Shown: positions 9,711 to 16,423 of the stretch, piece after piece
Layout of the letters: each line of letters opens with the position of its first letter
Numbering within the stretch: the stretch's first letter is position 1
DNA from: Curtobacterium aurantiacum
Lineage (GTDB): Bacteria > Actinomycetota > Actinomycetes > Actinomycetales > Microbacteriaceae
Reading direction: 5' to 3'
NCBI RefSeq assembly: GCF_018598555.1
Contig: NZ_JAHEWN010000023.1
Coordinates: forward strand, 1 to 41,581
DNA length: 41,581 nt
Notes under the pieces: model-generated
What the model was told of the DNA's origin: nothing
The model's input: only the letters and a program-made list of their open reading frames with translations
Database searches by the model: none
Made by a program: the position numbers and the translations under genes

Positions 9711-9720
9711 AGCGTACGCT
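9711..9720. promoter_or_regulatory. Symmetric AGCGTACGCT, candidate bidirectional -10 element
   Basis: The 10-base perfect palindrome gives a TACGCT hexamer on each strand, sharing the central TA. It lies in the divergent region between the reductase (minus, start 9653) and the GH43 gene (plus, start 9792). Transcription could leave in both directions with leaders of about 50-65 bases. Confidence 0.35.
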
Positions 9721-9791
9721 CGCGGACGTCGCCCGTCGACACCCGCAGTCCCTCCAGCAGCACCTCCCTCAACGACGAGAGCAGGTCCGGC

Positions 9792-11711
9792 ATGCGCCGA
9801 TCGTCCACCGCACTCCTCGCCGTCGTGACGTTCCTCGGCGTCGCGGCCACGGGCCTCCAGGCCGGACCAGCGGATGCGTCCGCGGTCACCGGCCGCACGG
9901 CCGAGGCGACGACCACCACGACCGTGGCGTCCGACGCTGCGAGCCGGCACGGCCGCGCAGCACCCAGCCACCGGAACCCGATGGCGCTCAGCCTGCCGGA
10001 CGGACAGACCGCCGCGAGCTGCGCGGACCCGACCGTGATCCACGGTGCCGGACGCGACCGGAACTGGTACCTGTACTGCACGACCGACGCACTCACCGCG
10101 ACGGAGCAGAACCCGGACGGGTCCCTCGTGCAGCACGCGGTGCCGACGTACCGGTCGACGGACCTGACGAACTGGACCTACGTCAACGACGCGTTCCCGA
10201 CGAAGCCCGCCTGGGTGGGCGACGCGAACGGGGTCTGGGCGCCGGACATCGTGTACCGCGCGGGCGAACGCGGCCGGGCCGGCACCTGGTACCTGTACTA
10301 CGCCGCCTCGGACACCCCGTCGGCGACGGGTCCGACCGGTGGCGGTTCCGCGGTGGGCGTGGCGACGAGCTCGAGCCCGACCGGCCCGTGGAAGGACTCC
10401 GGTGGCCCGGTCGTGGCACCGCAGACCGCACCGAACGGCGACGGCGCGCGGTGGGCGTTCGACCCCGAGGTCATCACGGACAAGGGCAGGACCTACCTGT
10501 ACTTCGGCAGCTACTTCGGCGGGGTGAACGTCCGTCGGCTCAGCGCCGACGGGCTGCGCTCCGACCCGTCGTCCGAGCGGCAGATCGCGATCGACAACCG
10601 CTACGAGGGCGCGTACCTGATGCGGCACGGCGGCTGGTGGTACTTCATGGGCTCCGCCACGAACTGCTGCAACGGTGCCCTGACCGGCTACGGCGTCTTC
10701 GTCGCCCGCTCGCGCAGCCCGCTCGGACCGTTCACGGACCGTGACGGGGTGGCGATCACGAGCACCCGGGTCGGCGGCACGCCCCTGCTCGCGCAGAACG
10801 GCAACCGCTGGGTGGGGACGGGGCACAACACGGTCATCACCGACTTCGCCGGGCAGGACTGGATCATCTACCACGCGGCGGACCGGAACGACCCGTACTA
10901 CGCGGGCCAGCCGACCTACACGAAGCGTCCGGCGCTGATCGACCCGCTCGACTGGCGGCGCGGCTGGCCGGTCGTCCGCGGTGGGGCCGGCCCCTCGGAC
11001 TCGGTGCAGCCGGGGCCGGTCGCCCAGCCGGGGCAACGGCCGACGTACCGGGCGTCCAGCGCGCCCGTCGACGTGCCGGGCCGGACGATCCGGGCGCTGT
11101 CGGCCTCGTTCGACGGCACCACGTTGCCGCCCGCTCTCACCTGGACGCGTGAGCCCGACCCGTCGACGTGGACCGTCGCCGACGGCACGTTCCGCTGGCA
11201 GACGCAGGACGCCGACATCCACCCGCCGCAGACGCCGCTGGCCTCGGTGCTGTCCGAACCGGCACCCCGTGGCGACTACGTGCTCCAGACCACGGTCGGG
11301 GTGGACACCCCGGCCACCGGCGACGGGCTGAACTACGTGCAAGGCGGCCTGATCGTGTGGGGTGACGACGGGAACTACGTCCGGCTGACGTCGAACTCGA
11401 TCTTCAACACCCGCCAGACCGAGTTCGGTAAGCAGGTGTCCGGGCAACCGGCCGGCGCGCCGAGCTACGGCAACATGGTCGTCGGTCCGGTGGGGGACAC
11501 CACCACGCTCCGGATCGTGCACCGCGAGGTCCGGGGTGAGCACCGGTACACGGCGTACACGAGCCTCGACGGCCGGCACTTCGTCCGGGGCGGGACGTGG
11601 ACGGCGGACCTCGGCAGCACGCCGCGGGTCGGACTCATCTCGCTCGGCGGCTCCGGGTTCACCAGCACCTTCGAGGACCTCCGCGTCAGCACGGTCGCCA
11701 CGAACCGCTGA
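9792..11711 (+). CDS. Secreted glycoside hydrolase family 43 protein
   Basis: A 639-residue secreted enzyme. The signal peptide is MRRSSTALLAVVTFLGVAATGLQAG..ADA (cleavage near residue 29), followed by a Thr/Ala-rich linker. A five-bladed propeller of the GH43 type follows: SCADPTVI with the catalytic base Asp79, GVWAPDIVY (149-155), WAFDPEVITD with the pKa-modulating Asp224, and EGAYLMRHGGWWYF with the catalytic acid Glu272. From about residue 430 a beta-sandwich of the concanavalin/DUF1349 type is added (ALTWTREPDPSTWTV to the end), as in GH43 xylosidases and arabinofuranosidases. It should release arabinose or xylose from plant hemicellulose or pectin. The ATG at 9792 has GAGCAGG upstream and places the signal peptide at the N-terminus; the frame opens earlier without a signal. 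Exact specificity is uncertain. Confidence 0.88.
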   Translation: MRRSSTALLAVVTFLGVAATGLQAGPADASAVTGRTAEATTTTTVASDAASRHGRAAPSHRNPMALSLPDGQTAASCADPTVIHGAGRDRNWYLYCTTDALTATEQNPDGSLVQHAVPTYRSTDLTNWTYVNDAFPTKPAWVGDANGVWAPDIVYRAGERGRAGTWYLYYAASDTPSATGPTGGGSAVGVATSSSPTGPWKDSGGPVVAPQTAPNGDGARWAFDPEVITDKGRTYLYFGSYFGGVNVRRLSADGLRSDPSSERQIAIDNRYEGAYLMRHGGWWYFMGSATNCCNGALTGYGVFVARSRSPLGPFTDRDGVAITSTRVGGTPLLAQNGNRWVGTGHNTVITDFAGQDWIIYHAADRNDPYYAGQPTYTKRPALIDPLDWRRGWPVVRGGAGPSDSVQPGPVAQPGQRPTYRASSAPVDVPGRTIRALSASFDGTTLPPALTWTREPDPSTWTVADGTFRWQTQDADIHPPQTPLASVLSEPAPRGDYVLQTTVGVDTPATGDGLNYVQGGLIVWGDDGNYVRLTSNSIFNTRQTEFGKQVSGQPAGAPSYGNMVVGPVGDTTTLRIVHREVRGEHRYTAYTSLDGRHFVRGGTWTADLGSTPRVGLISLGGSGFTSTFEDLRVSTVATNR

Positions 11712-11732
11712 CCGCGGCGGGGCGTGGAAGCC

Positions 11733-11802
11733 GCAAGACACCGGTGTTCGCAGGCTGAACCGCGGTCTGCGCGTGTTCGACCCGCGAACACCGGTGTCTT
11801 GC
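11733..11802. repeat. Long perfect inverted repeat between convergent genes
   Basis: Arms GCAAGACACCGGTGTTCGC (11733-11751) and its exact complement (11784-11802) flank a 32-base spacer. Each arm contains the 10-base palindrome ACACCGGTGT, and the spacer holds a further GTGTTCG copy that could pair with the right arm instead. It lies between the GH43 gene (plus) and the CBS gene (minus), where it may act as a two-way terminator or be a copy of a dispersed element. Confidence 0.75.
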
Positions 11803-11820
11803 GTCACCGCCCCGTCGCTG

Positions 11821-12240
11821 TCAGGACTCCTCGGAGATCGCCCCGACGGTCTCGCCGGTCTGCCCGGCCTCGAGCTTCCGGGCGACGTCGGCCTGGCTGA
11901 TCATCCCGACCAGTCGTTGGCCGTCGATCACGGGGAGACGCCGGACCTGGTGCTGCTCCATCGTGGTCAGCGCGTCACGGATGTCGTCGTCGGCACCGAT
12001 CGTGACGACCTCGCTGAAGCCCAGGTCCTTCGCCGTGTAGTCGCCGGGGGTCCCGCCCTTGGCGACGCACTTCACGACGATGTCGCGGTCCGTCAACACG
12101 CCCTTGAGCTTGTCGTCCTCGCCGCAGATCGGCAGGGCACCCACGTCCAGGTCTGCCATCTTCTTCGCCGCGTCGACCAGCGTGTCGTTCTCGCCGACAC
12201 ACTCGGCGCCCTCGGTCATGATCTCGCGTGCAGTGGTCAT
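11821..12240 (-). CDS. CBS domain pair protein
   Basis: A 139-residue protein made of a tandem CBS pair (Bateman module). Repeat one is TAREIMTEGAECVGENDTLVDAAKKMADLDVGALPICGEDDKLKGVLTDRDI. Repeat two is TAKDLGFSEVVTIGADDDIRDALTTMEQHQVRRLPVIDGQRLVGMISQADVA. Both carry the conserved G-x-(I/V)-(T/S)-x-x-D end, which binds adenine nucleotides in known CBS proteins. No catalytic domain is attached. Such stand-alone modules often belong to stress or hypoxia regulons in actinobacteria, but the role here is not shown. The ATG at 12240 has GGAAGGAC upstream; the frame extends beyond it without conserved sequence. Confidence 0.9.
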   Translation of the reverse strand: MTTAREIMTEGAECVGENDTLVDAAKKMADLDVGALPICGEDDKLKGVLTDRDIVVKCVAKGGTPGDYTAKDLGFSEVVTIGADDDIRDALTTMEQHQVRRLPVIDGQRLVGMISQADVARKLEAGQTGETVGAISEES

Positions 12241-12439
12241 GGTGCGTCCTTCCATCGGTTCTGGGAGTCCCCGTGTACGCGTGGCCGCATCCCCGTCGAC
12301 GCAGATCGCCGTGCGGCCCGCGTCGACCGGACAGGCAGCGGACCACTGCGCGTTCAGCCGCAGAACGTCGTCGGTGAACCGGATACCCGTCGGGATGCGA
12401 AGATGCATCGTTGGTGCCGGAGCCGAGAACGAGGGTTGG

Positions 12440-13852
12440 ATGATCCCGACGCAGGAACACGACGCGAGCGCGCCGCTGCTCGACGGTCGGTACCGCTTGG
12501 AGCAAGCGATCGGTCAGGGCGGCATGTCCGTCGTCTACCGGGGTGTGGACGAGAGTCTGCACCGCCCGGTCGCGATCAAGCTGTTCCACGCGGGCATCGT
12601 CGACATCGCCCGCCAGGAGGCCGAACTCGGCGTCCTGGCATCGCTCGAGCACCACAACCTCGTCAGCCTGCTCGACGCCGGGGTCCTCACTGGCCAGGAC
12701 GGCACGCAGCAGCGCTACATCGTGATGTCGCTCGTCGTCGGGCAGGACCTCGAGGAGCGCCTCGCCGTCGGCCCGCTCGCGTCGCGCCACATCGCCGAGA
12801 TCGGCTACGACATGGCCGAGGCCCTCGACTACATCCACGCCCACGGTGTCGTGCACCGCGACATCAAGCCGTCGAACATCCTGCTCGTCGACTACGGCAA
12901 CGGCTCCGACCGCGCCCGCGCACGCCTGACCGACTTCGGCATCGCGCTCGCCGCCGGGGTCGAACGCCTGACCGCCGACGGCGTCACCACCGGCACCGCC
13001 GCCTACCTCAGCCCGGAGCAGGCCCGCGGTGGCGAGGTCGGCCCGCCGAGCGACGTCTACTCGCTCGGACTCGTGCTGCTGCAGTGCTTCACCCGCCGCC
13101 GCGAGTTCCCCGGCTCGCTCGTCGAGTCCGCCGTCGCACGGCTGTCCCGCGACCCCGTGGTCCCCGAGCCCCTGCCCGAGCACTGGAAGCACCTGCTCCG
13201 CGCCATGACCGCGCAGGACCCCGCGGCCCGTCCGCTCGGGGCCGAGCTGGTCACCATGCTCCGCGACGTCGTGATCGCCGAGACCGCCGCACCGGACCAC
13301 GTGGTCGAACCGGCGGACGAGACGGCGCCGGTGCCGACGCGCGCCGACACGGATCGCCCCGCGACCCTCGACACCCTGCCCGACGAGTCGCTGCAGCGCA
13401 CGACGGCGATGGCCGCCCGGCTGTTCGACGCGCCGATCGCCCTGGTCGAGGTGCTCGACGAGGACCGCGAGTGGTCCCAGTCCTACATCGCCGAGGGCGT
13501 CGACGAGGCGGCGCGGAGCATCAGCTTCCGCAACGGCTTCGCGCCGGTCCCCGTCCCCGTCGTGATCCCGGACGGCTCCGCGCACCCCGAGATGCGCAAC
13601 AGCCCCCTGGTGACCGGCCCGCTCGGCATCCGCTTCTACGTCAGCGTCCCCCTCGTCAAGCACGACGGTGCGACCATCGGCACGCTCGCGGTGCTCGACA
13701 CCCGCCCGCGTCAGGCCACCGAGGACGACCTCGCGAACCTCCGCGACCTGGCGGCGCTCGCCGTCACCCAGCTCGAGATCCGCCAGGAGTCCCTGCGGAC
13801 GACCAGCGACTCGCTGCCGGTCCCGCGGGTGGTCGGCGACCAGACCGCCTGA
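12440..13852 (+). CDS. Serine/threonine protein kinase with C-terminal GAF domain
   Basis: A 470-residue soluble Hanks-type kinase. The Gly-rich loop is IGQGGMSVVY (24-33), followed by the ATP-anchoring Lys47 in VAIKLF, the alphaC Glu60 (RQEAEL), catalytic loop HRDIKPSNILL (139-149), DFG at 165-167, and activation/APE region TGTAAYLSPEQARG. After the kinase lobe (to about 285) and a short acidic linker, residues about 315-455 form a GAF-like sensor: ARLFDAPIALVEVLDEDREWSQSYIAEGVDEAARSISF, then GIRFYVSVPLVKHDGATIGTLAVLD. There is no membrane segment and no PASTA repeat, unlike PknB. The ATG at 12440 has GAGGGTTGG upstream. It is divergent from the CBS gene and followed at once by a hairpin. 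Substrate and GAF ligand are unknown. Confidence 0.88.
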   Translation: MIPTQEHDASAPLLDGRYRLEQAIGQGGMSVVYRGVDESLHRPVAIKLFHAGIVDIARQEAELGVLASLEHHNLVSLLDAGVLTGQDGTQQRYIVMSLVVGQDLEERLAVGPLASRHIAEIGYDMAEALDYIHAHGVVHRDIKPSNILLVDYGNGSDRARARLTDFGIALAAGVERLTADGVTTGTAAYLSPEQARGGEVGPPSDVYSLGLVLLQCFTRRREFPGSLVESAVARLSRDPVVPEPLPEHWKHLLRAMTAQDPAARPLGAELVTMLRDVVIAETAAPDHVVEPADETAPVPTRADTDRPATLDTLPDESLQRTTAMAARLFDAPIALVEVLDEDREWSQSYIAEGVDEAARSISFRNGFAPVPVPVVIPDGSAHPEMRNSPLVTGPLGIRFYVSVPLVKHDGATIGTLAVLDTRPRQATEDDLANLRDLAALAVTQLEIRQESLRTTSDSLPVPRVVGDQTA

Positions 13853-13853
13853 C

Positions 13854-13887
13854 GGGAGGCCCGGTGCCAGCCGGCACCGCGCCTCCC
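13854..13887 (+). terminator. Hairpin terminator after the kinase gene
   Basis: A 15-base stem with one C/C mismatch and the loop AGCC begins right behind the kinase stop. The core GGGAGGC-CGGTGCC matches the palindrome after the ABC operon and the hairpin after rlmN. Confidence 0.7.
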
Positions 13888-14047
13888 GCCCGTGTCGAGG
13901 TCGCGACCACCGCCGCGCTGACGCCGTCCGCCGAGCGCTCACGATCCATCGCCTGACGCGCTCCCGCGCGACGGTCCGTGGCCGCTCGACCACCGGGCGG
14001 TGGTGTGTCCTGACCGCTCACGGACCCGGTACCCGGCTGACCCCTGC

Positions 14048-14105
14048 CGAGCGGGCGGAATGCCGGGGTGCCTCCGCGTGCCGACCCGGGTGTTCCGCCC
14101 GCTCG
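14048..14105. terminator. Two-way hairpin between kinase and SDR genes
   Basis: A 13-base perfect stem (14048-14060 with 14093-14105; core GAGCGGGCGGAA) encloses a 32-base loop that can fold further through CCGGG/CCCGG. It sits just before the stop of the minus-strand SDR gene and faces the kinase gene, so it probably ends the SDR transcript. The 160 bases between it and the kinase hairpin show no gene. Confidence 0.55.
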
Positions 14106-14117
14106 TGCGGGGCCCGC

Positions 14118-14915
14118 TCAGCCGAGGCGGGTCGCGGAGAGGCCGCCGTCCACGTCGATGGTGGCGCCGTGCACGAAGGTCGCCTCGTCGGAGGCCAGCC
14201 AGCGCACGGCGAACGCGACGTCTGCCGGTCGGACGGGTGCGCCGGCCGGGGTGCCCGCCGTCATCTGCGCGAGGACGTCGTGCGAGTCCGCGTTGCCCGG
14301 CGTCGCGGTGGCACCGGGCGACACCGTCGACACCCGCACGCCGTGCGGCCCGAACTCAGCTGCCCAGGCTCGGGTCAGCTGCTCGACGGCGGCCTTCGTC
14401 GCCGGGTAGAGCGCCGTGAACGGGACGCCGACGCGGGACATCCACGAGCCGATGTTCACGATGACGCCCGAGCCACGTTCGACCATGGCGGGGGCCAGCG
14501 CTCCGACCAGCACGTGGGGTGCGCGGACGTTCGTGGCCCAGAGCGCCTCGGCGTCGTCGTCGGCGAGCAGCGCGGTGGGCCCGACCGGGTAGACGCCGGC
14601 GTTGTTCACGAGGACGTCGACCCGGCCACCGAGGGCTTGGGCAGCGCTGGCAGCGAGGTCGCGGACCGCGTCGGGGTGCGTGTTCAGGTCGCCGATCACG
14701 GCGACGGCGGTGCCTCCGGAGGCGGTGATGGTGTCCACCACGGCCCGCGTACGCTCCGGGTCGCGGCCCGCCACCGCGACGGTGGCGCCGGAGGCGGCGA
14801 GGACACGGGCGACGGCTTCGCCGATGCCGCTCGATGCGCCGGTCACCAGCGCGGTGCGGCCGGCCAGTCGGTCGTCGAGGGTCAGGGAGTCGAGGAGTGC
14901 TTCGTTGGTGTGCAT
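14118..14915 (-). CDS. SDR family oxidoreductase
   Basis: A 265-residue classical short-chain dehydrogenase/reductase. It has the NAD(P)-binding loop TGASSGIG (25-32), VDVLVNNAGVYP (the NNAG motif), the catalytic Ser157 in VNIGSWMS and the Tyr170-Pro-Ala-Thr-Lys174 pair. AGRD after beta2 places an Arg that favours NADP. The C-terminal ATIDVDGGLSATRLG is typical of the family. The ATG at 14915 gives the normal length. It is divergent from an AraC-type regulator, a common layout in which the regulator controls the SDR gene. The substrate is unknown. Confidence 0.9.
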   Translation of the reverse strand: MHTNEALLDSLTLDDRLAGRTALVTGASSGIGEAVARVLAASGATVAVAGRDPERTRAVVDTITASGGTAVAVIGDLNTHPDAVRDLAASAAQALGGRVDVLVNNAGVYPVGPTALLADDDAEALWATNVRAPHVLVGALAPAMVERGSGVIVNIGSWMSRVGVPFTALYPATKAAVEQLTRAWAAEFGPHGVRVSTVSPGATATPGNADSHDVLAQMTAGTPAGAPVRPADVAFAVRWLASDEATFVHGATIDVDGGLSATRLG

Positions 14916-15013
14916 GCTCCGATGCTCGGTCCGATGAGCCGGTCGGCGGTTGCCCAGGACTCCGGAGTGCTTGCCGGATCCTGCACGGGCAGGGCAAGCG
15001 TCGGATGCCTCGA

Positions 15014-15019
15014 CAGAAT
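15014..15019 (+). promoter_or_regulatory. Possible leaderless -10 box for the AraC gene
   Basis: CAGAAT ends 6 bases before the ATG at 15026 and there is no ribosome binding site. It lacks the first T of TANNNT, so it is weaker than the other examples. Confidence 0.35.
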
Positions 15020-15025
15020 GGGCAC

Positions 15026-15931
15026 ATGGACGACGTCACCTCGGACCGGCTGGACCGTGCGCTGCAGAGCGTCCTCGCCCACCTCGACGACACGGAGCGC
15101 GCCGCACGGCTCGGCCTCCGCCTGGCCCGGGTCGACCGTCCGACCGACCTCGGGTACCAGCGCTACACGCCGTCGGTGTCGGTGGTGCTCGCCGGACGGA
15201 AACGCTCCGTCGTCGGGGACGACGACCAGCTCTGGGGTCGCGAGCGCTACATCATCACGCCCGTCGACCTGCCCGTGATCGCCGGGGTGGTCGAGGTCGA
15301 AGCACCCGCAGGGTTCGTCGCGGTCGTCTGGCAGCTCGACCCCGCGGTGGTGGCCGAGGTCGCGACGGCGATGTCCCGTCCGCACCAGGACGAGGCGCCG
15401 CCGACACGACTCGGCAGCTGGACCCCGGCCCTGGCGGACGCGTTCGCCCGGCTCGTCGGACTGCTCGATGCTCCGGAGGACATGGCCGTCCTCGCCCCGC
15501 TCGTCACCCGCGAGGTCGTGCTCCGTCTGCTGCAGACCGACCAGGCGCCGCGCATCCTGGCAGCGATCGGCAACCGGGACGGAGACGTCGTCGCTGCGGC
15601 CACGGCGCTGCTCACCGACCGGTTGGCGGACCCGTGGTCGGTGGCCGGCCTGGCCGCGGCGGTCCGGACGAGTGAGTCGACCCTGTTCGCGCGCTTCCGG
15701 CAGGTCACCGGGATGAGTCCCGTGCAGTACCTGCGGCGGTTGCGGCTCGGCGAGGCCCGGCGGCGGATGATCGTGCTCGGTGACACCGCCGCGCAGGCTG
15801 CGGTGGCGGTGGGGTACCGGAGCGCTTCACACTTCTCGCGCGACTACCGCGCCCTGCACGGCCGGCCACCGGCTGCCGACGCCGGTCGGGCCCGTGAACT
15901 GCTCGCACGGGGTGAGGTCGCGATCGCCTGA
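15026..15931 (+). CDS. AraC family transcriptional regulator (YqhC-like)
   Basis: A 301-residue regulator. Residues about 25-170 match the AraC-type N-terminal ligand domain: YQRYTPSVSVVLAGRKRSVVGDD, then YIITPVDLPVIAGVVE. Residues about 195-285 hold the double HTH: DPWSVAGLAAAVRTSESTLFARFRQVTGMSPVQYLRRLRLGEARRRM and AAQAAVAVGYRSASHFSRDYRALHGRPP. The pattern resembles E. coli YqhC, which controls an aldehyde reductase. It is divergent from the SDR gene and probably controls it, so an aldehyde or similar electrophile is a reasonable guess for the effector. Confidence 0.87.
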   Translation: MDDVTSDRLDRALQSVLAHLDDTERAARLGLRLARVDRPTDLGYQRYTPSVSVVLAGRKRSVVGDDDQLWGRERYIITPVDLPVIAGVVEVEAPAGFVAVVWQLDPAVVAEVATAMSRPHQDEAPPTRLGSWTPALADAFARLVGLLDAPEDMAVLAPLVTREVVLRLLQTDQAPRILAAIGNRDGDVVAAATALLTDRLADPWSVAGLAAAVRTSESTLFARFRQVTGMSPVQYLRRLRLGEARRRMIVLGDTAAQAAVAVGYRSASHFSRDYRALHGRPPAADAGRARELLARGEVAIA

Positions 15932-15937
15932 CGCGCG

Positions 15938-16423
15938 TCAGTCCTCGGTGAGGGCCGCCGCGTAGGCGCGGACGGAGCGGTGGTACCGGGGCAGCGTCGG
16001 CTCGACGGCCTCGATCGCGACGCGCAGCGCCTCGGCGGAGCGTCCCGCGCTGTGCAGGGCGAGCGCGAGGAACACCGGGGGCGCCGCTCCGGTGGCGGGG
16101 TGCTCCGGAGCGTCGCGGAGCATCGCGATGGCAGCGTCGATCCGGCCGAGGTTCCGCAAGGTCGAGGCGTGCTGGACGACCATCCGCGCGGCGCGGACCG
16201 GGTCGACGCTGTCCAGACCGGCCGCGGTCGCGGCGGCCTACTGCACGTCGGCGTCGGCCTCGCGTCCGCCCGAGTCGAAGGCGCCGCCCAGCTCGAACGC
16301 GCCGAGTGCGGGATGCGGGGCGTCGGCGGCGAGGTCACGCATCCGCTCGATCCGCTGCTGATCGTCGATCGTCTCGTCGTCCCACAGTGCCGCGACGCGC
16401 GACTCCCAGTCCCCGGTGCTCAT
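15938..16423 (-). pseudogene. TPR (Tetratrico_5-like) protein gene with in-frame amber codon
   Basis: One reading frame runs from the ATG at 16423 to the TGA at 15938. It encodes MSTGDWESRVAALWDDETIDDQQRIERMRDLAADAPHP, then GAFELGGAFDSGGREADADVQ, a TAG at 16238-16240, and continues in the same frame with AATAAGLDSVDPVRAARMVVQHASTLRNLGRIDAAIAML...AYAAALTED. The text on both sides of the TAG reads as a single TPR protein of about 161 residues, where the stop probably replaced a Tyr codon (TAC/TAT). The ATG overlaps the stop of the upstream Gfo-PmoA gene (ATGA), so it is the last gene of the carbohydrate operon. It is either a true nonsense mutation or a base-calling error; restart in the second half is possible (ATG at 16183). 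Confidence 0.75.

Noticed and set aside
9653..11807. Minus-strand extension of the reductase frame across the GH43 gene
   Set aside because: The extra residues are a shadow of the GH43 coding sequence. Conserved reductase sequence begins at MPARFVYW (9653), which has its own ribosome binding site.
14000..14419. Open frame between the kinase and SDR genes on the plus strand
   Set aside because: It overlaps the SDR gene antisense, is Arg/Pro-rich, contains the hairpin at 14048 and has no start signal.
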